From Streptosporangiaceae bacterium (lineage in GTDB: Bacteria > Actinomycetota > Actinomycetes > Streptosporangiales > Streptosporangiaceae), in contig JAICWX010000245.1 of the NCBI GenBank assembly GCA_025934635.1, positions 1 to 13,068 on the forward strand: DNA of 13,068 bases, given 5' to 3'. Below the pieces are notes generated by a model. It made no database searches. It was not told the origin of the DNA and saw only the letters and a program-made list of their open reading frames with translations. This document shows positions 4,684 through 12,439 of the stretch, one piece after another (the stretch's first letter is position 1; every line of letters begins with the position of its first letter). The position numbers were made by a program, and so were the translations under genes.

Positions 4684-5691
4684 ATGGAATACATCCACCT
4701 GGGCCGTTCCGGCCTGTCCGTGAGCCGCCTGTGCCTCGGCACCATGAACTTCGGGCCGCTGACCACGCCCGCCGACTCCCACGTCATCATGGATCACGCG
4801 CACGAGATCGGCATCAACTTCTTCGACACCGCCAACCGCTACGGCGGGGCGACGACCCCGCCCGGTCAGGTGGCCCAGCACGACGAGGCGCACTCCGGCT
4901 GGACCGAGGAGATCATCGGCGACTGGTTCGCGTCTGGCGGCGGGCGGCGGGAGCGCACCGTGCTCGCCACCAAGCTGTACGGGGCGATGGGGGACTGGCC
5001 CAACGAGGGCAAGCTGTCCGCGCTGAACATCCGGCGGGCCTGCGATGAGTCGCTGCGCCGCCTGCGCACCGACTACATCGACCTGTACCAGATGCACCAC
5101 GTCGACCGGGATACCCCCTGGGATGAGATCTGGCAGGCCATGGAGGTGCTCGTCGCCCAGGGCAAGATCCTCTACGCCGGCTCGTCCAACTTCGCCGGCT
5201 GGCACATCGTCCAGGCCAACGACGCGGCCGCCGCCCGCGGGTTCTTCGGCCTGGTCAGCGAGCAGTCGATCTACAACCTGCTGGTCCGGGAGATCGAGCT
5301 CGAGGTGCTGCCCGCGGCGATCGAATACGGCGTCGGCGTCATCCCGTGGTCTCCGCTGTACGGCGGCCTGCTCGGCGGCGTCCTGAAGAAGGAGCGCGAC
5401 GGCCGCCGGCGGCTGGCGGGCCGCGCCAAGGAGATCGTGGAGCAGAACCGGGACCAGATCGCGGCGTACGAGGACCTGTGCGACGAGCTCGGCGAGGAGC
5501 CGGCCGACGTGGCGCTGGCCTGGCTGCTGCACCAGGAGGGCGTCACCGGGCCGATCATCGGGCCGCGCACCCGGGAGCAGCTGGACGACGCGCAGCGCGC
5601 GGTGACCCTGGAGCTGGACGACGACGTGCTGAAGCGGCTCGACGACCTGTTCCCCGGGTACCGCACCGCACCGGAGCATTACGCCTGGTAA
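4684..5691 (+). CDS. Aldo/keto reductase, NAD(P)H-dependent
   Basis: This 335-aa cytoplasmic TIM-barrel oxidoreductase shows the AKR catalytic tetrad: Asp48 and Tyr53 in FDTANRYGG, Lys97 in ATKLYG and His138 in LYQMHHVD. The second AKR signature (the segment beginning at about 128, TDYIDLYQMHHVD) and the nucleotide-binding C-terminal segment GPIIGPRTREQLDDA are intact, so it should be active on carbonyl substrates. The substrate is not evident. The loop after Tyr53 (about residues 56-72) carries an insert often seen in AKRs related to YghZ/MocA-like enzymes. AAAGG at 4671-4675 gives the ATG at 4684 a suitable ribosome binding site. It sits 13 nt after the CGNR gene and 10 nt before the LtrA gene, so the three probably share a transcript. 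A detoxification role beside the regulator is possible but unproven. Confidence 0.93.
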   Translation: MEYIHLGRSGLSVSRLCLGTMNFGPLTTPADSHVIMDHAHEIGINFFDTANRYGGATTPPGQVAQHDEAHSGWTEEIIGDWFASGGGRRERTVLATKLYGAMGDWPNEGKLSALNIRRACDESLRRLRTDYIDLYQMHHVDRDTPWDEIWQAMEVLVAQGKILYAGSSNFAGWHIVQANDAAAARGFFGLVSEQSIYNLLVREIELEVLPAAIEYGVGVIPWSPLYGGLLGGVLKKERDGRRRLAGRAKEIVEQNRDQIAAYEDLCDELGEEPADVALAWLLHQEGVTGPIIGPRTREQLDDAQRAVTLELDDDVLKRLDDLFPGYRTAPEHYAW

Positions 5692-5701
5692 AACAGCTGA
5701 A

Positions 5702-6898
5702 ATGAGCGACCTGGCGGAGGCGGGTTCACGGGCGCCCCAGCTGCTGCGGGACCGGGGGCGGTCCGGCGCGCAGCGGGTCACGAACATCGAGCTGTTCTTC
5801 GACCTGGTGTACGTCTTCGCGGTCACCCAGCTGTCGCACTACCTGCTCCATCACGCGACCGTGCCCGGCGCGCTGCAGGCCGGGCTGCTGCTGGCGATGG
5901 TCTGGCTGGTCTGGTCGTACACGACCTGGGTCACCAACTGGCTCGACCCGGACCTGATGGCGGTGCGCCTGCTGCTGGTGGCGCTGATGCTGATCAGCCT
6001 GGCCATGTCGGCGTCCCTGCCGCGGGCCTTCGAGGACCTGGGCCTGTGGATCGGCGGGGCGTACGCGGTCCAGCAGATCGGCCGCACGGTGTTCATGGTG
6101 ATCGCGCTGCGCGGGCACCCGCTGGAAGCCAACTTCCAGCGCATCCTGGCCTGGTGCGTGGCCAGCAGCGCGCTCGCCGTGGCCGGCGGCCTGGCCCACG
6201 GCCATGCCCGGGTCCTGCTGTGGCTCGGCTCGGTCGGCATCGACCTGCTCGGCGGGGTGGCCGGCTTCTGGACGCCGGGCCTGGGCCGCTCCCGCACCTC
6301 GGACTGGACCATCGAGGGCGGCCACTTCGCCGAGCGCTGCCAGGCGTTCATCCTGATCGCCCTGGGCGAGTCGATCGTCATCATCGGCGCGACCCTGAGC
6401 GGGGTGAAGGTCAGCAGCGGCGCCGTGACGTCCTTCGCGGTCGCGTTCGCCGGCGCGGTCGCGCTGTGGTGGCTGTACTTCGACCAGAGCGCCGGGGCGG
6501 CCGCGGCGAAGATCGCCCGCTCGGACGACCCCGGCCGGCTGGGCCGTTCGGCGTACCACCTCATCCACCCGGTGATGGTGGCGGGCATCATCGTCTGCGC
6601 GGCCGCCGACGAGCAGGTGCTGTCCGATCCGGGCCAGGCGGCGGGGACAGCCGCCGCGTGGATGGTCCTGGGCGGCCCGGCGCTGTTCCTGGCCGGCCAC
6701 GCCGCCTTTAAGTTCGTGGTGTGGCGGGTCCTGTCCTGGCCGCGGCTGGCCGGGATCGCCGCCCTGGGCATGCTGGCCCTGGCCGCCCGCGCCATCCCCG
6801 CCCTGGCCCTGGGGGCCTGCGTGGCCATTGTGGTCGTCGCTGTCGCCATCACCGACCGCTTGCCCTGGATCCCGCACCCGGCGGAGCCTGCGCCCTGA
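5702..6898 (+). CDS. Low temperature requirement protein A (LtrA) family membrane protein
   Basis: This 398-aa polytopic inner-membrane protein has about ten hydrophobic spans. The LtrA signatures are clear: NIELFFDLVYVFAVTQLSH at residues 28-46 in the first span, and HFAERCQAFILIALGES at 208-224 with the conserved His, Glu, Arg and Gly-Glu-Ser residues. The family is widespread in actinomycetes. It was named from a Listeria mutant unable to grow in the cold, and its biochemical role is unknown. The length is typical and no truncation is seen. The ATG at 5702 follows the AKR stop by 10 nt with only a weak AGCTGA upstream, which suggests translational coupling. The gene end is separated by 68 bp from the LuxR regulator. 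Confidence 0.92.
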   Translation: MSDLAEAGSRAPQLLRDRGRSGAQRVTNIELFFDLVYVFAVTQLSHYLLHHATVPGALQAGLLLAMVWLVWSYTTWVTNWLDPDLMAVRLLLVALMLISLAMSASLPRAFEDLGLWIGGAYAVQQIGRTVFMVIALRGHPLEANFQRILAWCVASSALAVAGGLAHGHARVLLWLGSVGIDLLGGVAGFWTPGLGRSRTSDWTIEGGHFAERCQAFILIALGESIVIIGATLSGVKVSSGAVTSFAVAFAGAVALWWLYFDQSAGAAAAKIARSDDPGRLGRSAYHLIHPVMVAGIIVCAAADEQVLSDPGQAAGTAAAWMVLGGPALFLAGHAAFKFVVWRVLSWPRLAGIAALGMLALAARAIPALALGACVAIVVVAVAITDRLPWIPHPAEPAP

Positions 6899-6930
6899 AC
6901 CTAACCAGCACCCCGGCTGGCCCCGGGCGA

Positions 6931-6950
6931 GGAGTTAAGATACTCGGGTC
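6931..6950 (+). promoter_or_regulatory. Candidate promoter of the LuxR-type regulator
   Basis: TAAGAT at 6936-6941 resembles a -10 hexamer and is flanked by the short inverted pair GAGT (6933-6936) and ACTC (6942-6945). Transcription would begin near 6948. No convincing -35 box is present. This is the only AT-richer patch in the 68-bp gap after the LtrA gene. Confidence 0.35.
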
Positions 6951-6966
6951 CCAGCCGCCTGCTTCG

Positions 6967-9285
6967 ATGACCAGCGGACAAGGAACCGAGGCGCCCGTGA
7001 CGACTCTTGCATCGGAACGGCAAAGGGGCAATCTCCCGGCCGAAGTAACCAGGTTTATCGGTCGACGGCGGGAGTTGCCCGAGGTCAGAGAGGCTCTCGA
7101 ACGGTACCGGCTGGTCACCTTACGAGGGGTGGGCGGGGTCGGGAAGACCCGCCTCGCGCTGCATCTGGCCGCCGGCCTGCGTCGGTCGTTCGCCGACGGG
7201 GTATGGCTGGTCGAGCTGTCGGCGCTGCGCAACGCGGAGTTGCTGGCCCGGACCGTCGCGGCCAGCCTGGGCCTGCCGGACCAGGGCGCAGGCGATCCGG
7301 TCGACCTGCTGGCGGACCACCTGGCCGAACGGCACCTCCTGCTGATCCTGGACACCTGCGAGCACCTGGTTGATGCCTGCGCGAAGCTCGCCGAGGTGCT
7401 ATTGAGGGCCGCTCCCCGGCTGCGGATCCTGGCCACGAGCCGGGAGCCGCTCGATGTCAGGGGCGAGCAGACGCTGCTGATCGCGCCGCTCGAGGTACCT
7501 GATTCGGACGAGGCCGCCGCCGGATCAGACTCGGTGGCGCTCTTCGTGGACCGGGCGGAAGCGATAGTGCCCGGGTTCACGCTCACTGCCGCGAATCAGC
7601 ACCTGGTCATCCAGCTGTGCCGCAGGCTGGACGGCATCCCGCTTGCTCTCGAACTGGCCGCCGTCCGGCTGCGCACCCTGCCGATCGAGCAGATCGTCAC
7701 CCGGCTCGACAATCGTTTCCTGCTCCTCGGCACGGCCCGGACCAGCGAGAACCGCCATCAGACGCTGCGTGCGGCGGTCAGCTGGAGTCATGAGCTGTGT
7801 ACGGCGGGAGAACAGCGGCTCTGGGCCCGGCTGTCGGTCTTCCCCGGCGGTTTCGACCTGGAGGCCGCCGAGCGCGTGGGTGCCGGGGAACTTCTCACCG
7901 CCGACACCCTTTTCGATACTCTCGGCAGGCTCGTCGAGAAGTCGATCGTGGTGCGCGAGCAGGACGGGCACCGGTACAGAATGCTCGACACGATCAGGGA
8001 GTACGGAAGTGAACAGCTTGCCCTGCTCGGTGAGCAAGACGAACTGCGGCGCCGGCACCGCGACTACTATCTCGGCCTCGCGGAGCAGGCAGCGGCTGGC
8101 AGCCTCGGCACCGAGCAGGTCGGATGGCTCGTGCGGCTCCGGCAGGAGACGTCCAACCTGCGGGTCGCCCTCGACTATTCCTTCGCCACCGCTGGGCAGG
8201 AGACCACGGGCCTGCGGATGGCGGTGCTGCTGCGACACTACTGGCTGCTGGTCGGGCTGTTCACCGAGGGCCGGCGCTGGCACGACCGGGCGCTGGCCGC
8301 CGTCTCTGACTCGCCGCAGGAAGCCTGGGCCGTGTACGGGGCCGCCGTGCTCGCCTTGCAGCAAGGGGACCTGGAGCGGGCTGAACCGCTGCTGGCCAGG
8401 GCCGGAGGCCTCGCGCAGGAGCTGCGCGACCGGGACCTGGGCGCCCATGTCACCGATGCGCAGGGGATCGCCTCGTTCTTCGCCGGAGATCTGCAGAAGG
8501 CGGGGGAACGCCATGAAAGGGCGCTGGCTGAATACGCGGAGATCGGCTACAGCGATCCGTTCGCGCTGGTGACCTTCACGCGGCTGGCTGCTGTCTGCTG
8601 CCTCACCGGTGAACTCGACCGTGCCATTACCCTGAGCGAGCAGTGTCTGCGCATCTCCGAGGAACTGGGCGAACAGTGGAGCCGGGGAACCGCGCTGTGG
8701 ACCCGCGGGGCCGCCCGCTGGCTGTCCGGCGATGTCGGCCATGCTGTCGAGGACACCCTCGCCTGCTTGCGGATCAAGGAGTCGCTTGGCGACCTGCACA
8801 CCATCACCATGGCGATCGATCTGCTCGCGGTCTGCCTGGTAGCTCAGGATGACTTCGTCCGGGCCGCCGAGTTGTGCGGAGCCGGCGATTCGTTCTGGAA
8901 AACACTCCACGCGCCAGTCCAGCAAGGCCCGTACTATGCGGAGATCCGGCGGAGCGCAGCGGAAACCTGCCGGCAGGCGCTGGGCGACGAGCGGTTCGAG
9001 AGCGCCCGCCGGCGCGGCCTGGAACTGTCGGTCGCCGAGGCGATCGCGGTGGCCAGGAACGAGGCGCCGGCCCCGGCCATCCAGGCTCCCGATCCCGGCC
9101 GGCTCACCCGGCGGGAGCGGGAGATCGCCGAGCTAGTGGCCCAGGGCCTCGGGAACCGTGAGATCGCCGAGCAACTCGTGCTCGCCAAGCGAACGGTCGA
9201 TTCTCACATCGAGCACATCTTCAACAAGCTCGGGTTCACCTCGCGCGCTCAGATCGCTGCCTGGGTCAGCCGGCGACCGCGCTGA
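6967..9285 (+). CDS. Large LuxR-family regulator with AAA/NB-ATPase and TPR-like domains
   Basis: This 772-aa cytoplasmic regulator has three parts. An N-terminal P-loop ATPase holds Walker A GVGGVGKT (54-61) and Walker B LLLILD (124-129), followed by TSREPL and RLDGIPLALELAA motifs typical of the AfsR-like STAND class. The middle (about 390-690) is rich in TPR-like helix pairs. The C-terminal 60 residues form a LuxR helix-turn-helix with LTRREREIAELVAQGLGNREIA. Such proteins are thought to bind ATP and an unknown effector, then activate nearby metabolic genes. The ATG at 6967 has no ribosome binding site. A GTG at 6997 with GAGG 5 nt upstream is an equally good start and would remove 10 residues. 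Codons ending in A or T are more common than in neighbouring genes, hinting at transfer. The last 20 bp overlap the end of the opposing broken WYL gene. Confidence 0.92.
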   Translation: MTSGQGTEAPVTTLASERQRGNLPAEVTRFIGRRRELPEVREALERYRLVTLRGVGGVGKTRLALHLAAGLRRSFADGVWLVELSALRNAELLARTVAASLGLPDQGAGDPVDLLADHLAERHLLLILDTCEHLVDACAKLAEVLLRAAPRLRILATSREPLDVRGEQTLLIAPLEVPDSDEAAAGSDSVALFVDRAEAIVPGFTLTAANQHLVIQLCRRLDGIPLALELAAVRLRTLPIEQIVTRLDNRFLLLGTARTSENRHQTLRAAVSWSHELCTAGEQRLWARLSVFPGGFDLEAAERVGAGELLTADTLFDTLGRLVEKSIVVREQDGHRYRMLDTIREYGSEQLALLGEQDELRRRHRDYYLGLAEQAAAGSLGTEQVGWLVRLRQETSNLRVALDYSFATAGQETTGLRMAVLLRHYWLLVGLFTEGRRWHDRALAAVSDSPQEAWAVYGAAVLALQQGDLERAEPLLARAGGLAQELRDRDLGAHVTDAQGIASFFAGDLQKAGERHERALAEYAEIGYSDPFALVTFTRLAAVCCLTGELDRAITLSEQCLRISEELGEQWSRGTALWTRGAARWLSGDVGHAVEDTLACLRIKESLGDLHTITMAIDLLAVCLVAQDDFVRAAELCGAGDSFWKTLHAPVQQGPYYAEIRRSAAETCRQALGDERFESARRRGLELSVAEAIAVARNEAPAPAIQAPDPGRLTRREREIAELVAQGLGNREIAEQLVLAKRTVDSHIEHIFNKLGFTSRAQIAAWVSRRPR

Positions 9286-10073
9286 CTGGTAGCGGCCGAG
9301 GATCGCGCGCGGTGGCCTGCAGCCCGGCCCGGACCGGCGCGGGGCTCAGCACCTCGACCTGGTCGCCGAAGCCGGCCAGCCGGTGCACGGCGGCCGGCTC
9401 GTGCTCGAACGACAGCGTCACCACCTGCCAGCCGTCGGCGCCGGGCGGAAGCGCCGCCGCCAGCGCGGGCCCGGCGGCCGGGCCGTAGACCTCGGGAAGG
9501 GCGGCCAGCGCGCCGGGGGAGGCCCGGAGCGTGACCGGGATCCGCGGCCTGCTGGCCTCGAACCCGGCGGACCAGCGCGCCCAGAACTCCGCCAGGCCGA
9601 ATGCGGGCGGGCGCGGGAACGGCTCGGCCAGGACCACGGCGCCGCTGATGCGCCCGGCCCGGAAGACCCGGGGATCCCCGTCGCCCGCCGAGGCCACCAG
9701 GTACCAGGTACCCGCCTTGTTCACCAGGCCGAGCGGCCCGGTGACGCGCGGCTCGTCCTCGCGGCCGTCCCCGTGCCGGTACGCCAGCCGGACCTTGCGG
9801 CCCAGCCGCAGGGCCCGGGCCAGGTCGCGCAGGCACGGGACCTCCTCGGGGCTGCCGAACCACCGGGGCATGTCGAGATGGACCAGTACCCCGGGCGTCG
9901 CCCCCGAGGTGACCTGGATCTGGGATCACCGGGACGCCCGCGGCGGCCAGCACCCCGAGATCGCGGTACACGGTCCGGACCGACACCCCGAGCTCAGCGG
10001 CCAGTGCCCGCCCGGTCACGCGGCCGCGTGCCTGCAAGAGCAGGGCCAGGGACACCAGCCGGTCGGCGCGCAC
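9266..10073 (-). pseudogene. WYL-domain (YafY-type) transcriptional regulator, broken by internal deletion and frame change
   Basis: From the GTG at 10073 one frame gives an intact helix-turn-helix domain starting MRADRLVSLALLL and ending in RTVYRDLGVLAAAGVPVI (residues 1-50, to about 9924). Sense then moves to a different frame: from about 9922 that frame reads QIQVTSG, then HLDMPRWFGSPEEVP and the WYL domain with KVRLAYR, GLVNKAGTWYLVA and FRAGRI, to the TGA at 9266. Family members are about 310-330 aa. Here some 70 linker residues, including the usual ERG-GGGY segment, are missing, and the two halves are out of frame. A stand-alone WYL piece could start at ATG 9871 but would lack DNA binding. 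The upstream operator-like dyad survives. Sequencing or assembly error is an alternative for the frame change but not for the missing linker. Confidence 0.85.
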
Positions 10074-10095
10074 CGCACCAGGTTAGGCACAATCG

Positions 10096-10112
10096 CTGAC
10101 ATCAGGTGTCAG
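10096..10112. promoter_or_regulatory. Palindromic operator candidate CTGACA-N5-TGTCAG
   Basis: CTGACA (10096-10101) and TGTCAG (10107-10112) form a perfect dyad with a 5-bp spacer, 23 bp upstream of the GTG of the WYL regulator. Palindromes next to divergently read WYL/YafY regulators are usually their own binding sites, so this is probably the autoregulatory operator. A TAACGT hexamer at 10124-10129 may be the -10 element of the rightward transcript. Confidence 0.55.
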
Positions 10113-10145
10113 TGATAGCCGGGTAACGTCCGGCGGCATGATCAC

Positions 10146-10394
10146 ATGGAACGAGTGGACCCGGAGACCGGCCGGGTCGTCCGCGGCCAGGTGCTGGCCG
10201 AGCGTGACGGCAAAGTCTGGCCCGGGTTCGACGAGGAGGCCATTTTCGAACTCGGCATAGAAACCTGCCTGCTTATGCTGACTCAGGACGGGGAAGCCTT
10301 CCCGGCCGGACCCACCATCTGGACGGCGGGCCCTCGGGAAGGCAGCGAGATACGGAACGCTGCCGACGGCAGGCGTTCCGATATGGTTACTTAA
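10146..10394 (+). CDS. Small hypothetical protein divergent from the WYL pseudogene
   Basis: This 82-residue frame begins with MERVDPETGRVVRGQVLAER and has high third-position GC over its first 60 codons. That supports real coding better than the opposing minus-strand frame. I do not recognise a family. It is acidic, has no membrane span and no obvious motif. The end of the frame runs through a 12-bp stem hairpin (10353-10380), so its natural end may lie earlier or it may be a decayed gene. No ribosome binding site precedes the ATG. A leaderless start at the ATG at 10138 (8 nt after TAACGT) would be in another frame and end after 40 codons, so start assignment is uncertain. Its place beside the operator would make it the natural target of the broken regulator. 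Confidence 0.4.
   Translation: MERVDPETGRVVRGQVLAERDGKVWPGFDEEAIFELGIETCLLMLTQDGEAFPAGPTIWTAGPREGSEIRNAADGRRSDMVT
10353..10380 (+). repeat. Stable hairpin at the end of the small hypothetical ORF
   Basis: CGGAACGC-TGCCG and CGGCA-G-GCGTTCCG pair over 13 bp with one bulged G and a single-base centre, making a near-perfect 28-bp dyad. No T-tract follows. It may act as a terminator or RNA stabiliser between the small ORF and the MBL hydrolase, or as a protein-binding site upstream of the latter. Confidence 0.5.
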
Positions 10395-10449
10395 CCGTAG
10401 CTCAGGACTCAGCCGGGGTCCCGGGCCCGAAGAAGGGGTCAGCGACACG

Positions 10450-11502
10450 ATGAGCCAAGCCGCGGCGGACAGGTATGCCTGGATCGAGCCCGATGTCGAA
10501 GACCTCGGCGCCGGCGTGTACCGGATCCCGCTGCCGCTGCCGCTGGACGGGCTGAAGGCCGTCAACGTCTACGCGATCACCGATCCCGGGGGCGTCGACC
10601 TCATCGACGCCGGGTTCGCGATCGTCGCGGCCCGGGAACGGCTCACCGAGGCCCTGCGCCAGCTCGGCTACGGCTTCGGCGACGTGCGCAACTTCATCGT
10701 CACCCACATCCACATCGACCACTACTCCCTCGCGGTGGAGCTGCGGCGGGAGTTCCGCACCCTGATCTCGCTCGGCGAGGATGAGCGCGCGAACATGGTC
10801 GCGACCCGGGAGATGATCAGCGGCACCGGCGGCGGCCACAAGGTCTTCGGCGCCGAGAACCTGCGCCGGCTGGGCGCGGCTGAGCTGACCGACCGCCTGC
10901 CCACGCTGGAGCGGCAGGGGCCGATGTTCACGGACTGGGAAGACCCCGACCGCTGGGTAGCCGACGGCGCCGACCTGGACCTGCGGACGCGGACGCTGCG
11001 GGCGGTCCACACCCCCGGTCACACCCGCGGCCATCTCGTCTACCACGACGCCGCCGCCGAGATCATGTTCGCCGGCGACCACGTGCTCCCGCACATCACG
11101 CCCTCGATCGGGTTCGAGCCCGCCGGCAACCGGATGGCGCTGCACGATTACCTCAGCTCGCTCGCCCGGACGCTGGAGCTTCCCGACGCCCGGCTGCTGC
11201 CGGCCCACGGCCCGGTCACCGCGAGCACCCACGAGCGGGTGAACGAACTGCTCGCCCACCATGACACCCGGCTGGACGAGACGCTCGCCGCGGTGCAGGA
11301 GGGGCACGCCACCCCGTTCGAGGTCGCCATGGCGATCAAGTGGACACGGCGGCAGACCCTGTTCGGGGACCTGGACCTGTTCGGCCAGATCCAGGCGGTC
11401 AACGAGACGGCCGCCCACCTGGAAGTGCTCCTGGTCCGCGGCCAGGTCACCCGCGAGATCTCCCCGGCCGGCGCCGACCTCTACCAGGCGCCCGCCCGCT
11501 AG
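10450..11502 (+). CDS. Metallo-beta-lactamase-fold hydrolase (glyoxalase II-like)
   Basis: This 350-aa soluble protein contains the full MBL metal-binding set: THIHIDH (His86, His88, Asp90, His91), TPGHTRGH (His191), the bridging Asp210 in FAGDH and His253 in PAHGP. It should therefore bind two metal ions, usually zinc, and hydrolyse an ester, thioester or similar substrate. The substrate is not evident, and the C-terminal 80 residues (EGHATPFEVA and onward) form the helical extension common in thioesterase-like actinobacterial members. The ATG at 10450 is supported by AGAAGGGG at 10431-10438. Its TAG stop shares the palindrome CTAG with the stop of the opposing fdhD gene. No signal peptide is seen, so it is not a secreted beta-lactamase. 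Confidence 0.93.
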   Translation: MSQAAADRYAWIEPDVEDLGAGVYRIPLPLPLDGLKAVNVYAITDPGGVDLIDAGFAIVAARERLTEALRQLGYGFGDVRNFIVTHIHIDHYSLAVELRREFRTLISLGEDERANMVATREMISGTGGGHKVFGAENLRRLGAAELTDRLPTLERQGPMFTDWEDPDRWVADGADLDLRTRTLRAVHTPGHTRGHLVYHDAAAEIMFAGDHVLPHITPSIGFEPAGNRMALHDYLSSLARTLELPDARLLPAHGPVTASTHERVNELLAHHDTRLDETLAAVQEGHATPFEVAMAIKWTRRQTLFGDLDLFGQIQAVNETAAHLEVLLVRGQVTREISPAGADLYQAPAR

Positions 11503-12344
11503 CCGGACGCCGCCGATGCGGCAGTCTCGCCGGCCGCGACGGCGGGCCCGGTGATCACGCGCTGCTCGCCGGCGTAGACGTTCATCGTGGTGCCGCGCAG
11601 GAACCCGATCAGGGTCATGCCCGCCTCGTCGGCCAGCGAGGCCGCCAGCGAGGACGGGGCGGACACCGCGGCCAGCACCGGCACGCCCATCATGACCGCC
11701 TTCTGCGCCAGCTCGAACGAGGCCCGCCCGCTGACCAGCAGGATGTGCCCGGTCAGGGGCAGCAGGCCGGAGCGCAGCGCCCAGCCGGCCAGCTTGTCCA
11801 CCGCGTTGTGCCGGCCCACGTCCTCCCGCAGCGCCAGCAGCGTGCCGTCCGGGGTGAACAGGCCGGCCGCGTGCAGGCCGCCGGTGTGGCTGAAGACCCG
11901 CTGGGCCTCCCGGAGCTGGTCCGGCAGCCCGGCCAGCACCGCGGGGGAGACCCGGACCTGATCGGCGGCGACGTCGAACGCGGACCGTACCCGGATCGCC
12001 TCGATGCTGTCCTTGCCGCATACCCCGCACGCGCTCGTGGCCATGAAGTTCCTGGCCGCCGTCCGGAGCAGCGCGGCACCGGGCGGCAGGGACACCGCGG
12101 CCACGTTGTCGTCGCACATCCGGATCTCGCGCACGTCGCCGAGCCCGGCCAGCAGGCCCTCGGTGAACAGGAAGCCGGCCGCCAGGTCGATGTCGTGCCC
12201 GGGGGTCCGCATGGTCACGATGAGCGGCTCGCCGTCGACCTGGACCTCGAGCGGCTCCTCGACCGCGAGCAGGTCGGCCCGGTGCGCCGCGGGGCCGGAC
12301 ACCGGGACCCGCAGGATCCGCCGCCTGGCCGTGCTACCGCTCAT
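11499..12344 (-). CDS. fdhD: Formate dehydrogenase accessory sulfurtransferase FdhD
   Basis: This 281-aa cytoplasmic protein moves sulfur from a cysteine desulfurase to the molybdopterin guanine dinucleotide cofactor, a step needed to activate formate dehydrogenases. The catalytic SACGVCGK loop (Cys106, Cys109) is present. So are the FdhD blocks EEPLEV (29-34), RTPGHDIDLAAGFLFTEG (46-63), FSHTGGLHAAGLF, REDVGRHNAVDKL and SGRASFELAQKA. The length is normal and no damage is seen. The ATG at 12344 has only a weak purine stretch (GGGA) upstream. No formate dehydrogenase gene is within the window. A short C-terminal gene remnant ends 19 nt upstream of the start, so the gene probably once followed a partner gene now lost to rearrangement. 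Confidence 0.95.
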   Translation of the reverse strand: MSGSTARRRILRVPVSGPAAHRADLLAVEEPLEVQVDGEPLIVTMRTPGHDIDLAAGFLFTEGLLAGLGDVREIRMCDDNVAAVSLPPGAALLRTAARNFMATSACGVCGKDSIEAIRVRSAFDVAADQVRVSPAVLAGLPDQLREAQRVFSHTGGLHAAGLFTPDGTLLALREDVGRHNAVDKLAGWALRSGLLPLTGHILLVSGRASFELAQKAVMMGVPVLAAVSAPSSLAASLADEAGMTLIGFLRGTTMNVYAGEQRVITGPAVAAGETAASAASG

Positions 12345-12363
12345 GATCCCGAGGCTACCCGCC

Positions 12364-12438
12364 TCAGACCCAGCCGTTCCCTATCCGGTACCAGATATGG
12401 CTCCACCAGTCCTGGTAGGAGATGATCCCGCCCGCCAG
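12364..12438 (-). pseudogene. C-terminal scrap of an unidentified protein upstream of fdhD
   Basis: On the minus strand one frame reads about 25 coherent residues, LAGGIISYQDWWSH then IWYRIGNGWV, ending in TGA at 12366-12364. The run is rich in Trp and Tyr and quite unlike the out-of-frame tail that the truncated glpD frame has over the same bases. It looks like the last residues of a gene that once preceded fdhD, fused at about 12438 to the glpD fragment. I cannot name the protein. Confidence 0.45.
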
Positions 12439-12439
12439 G

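Noticed and set aside
5726..6877. Long minus-strand open frames opposite the LtrA gene
   Set aside because: Composition is Gln/His/Arg-rich without motifs; the plus strand encodes a clear LtrA protein.
6721..6966. Upstream extension of the LuxR regulator overlapping the LtrA gene
   Set aside because: The extra about 80 codons are out-of-frame LtrA sequence and lack family similarity; starts at 6967 or 6997 fit the homology.
10083..10565. Minus-strand 160-codon frame covering the operator region
   Set aside because: It would run antisense through the MBL start and the small ORF and has poorer coding character; no known domain was recognised.
10402..12117. A 571-codon minus-strand open frame across the MBL gene and part of fdhD
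   Set aside because: It is low-complexity shadow sequence; both real genes have intact catalytic motifs in other frames.
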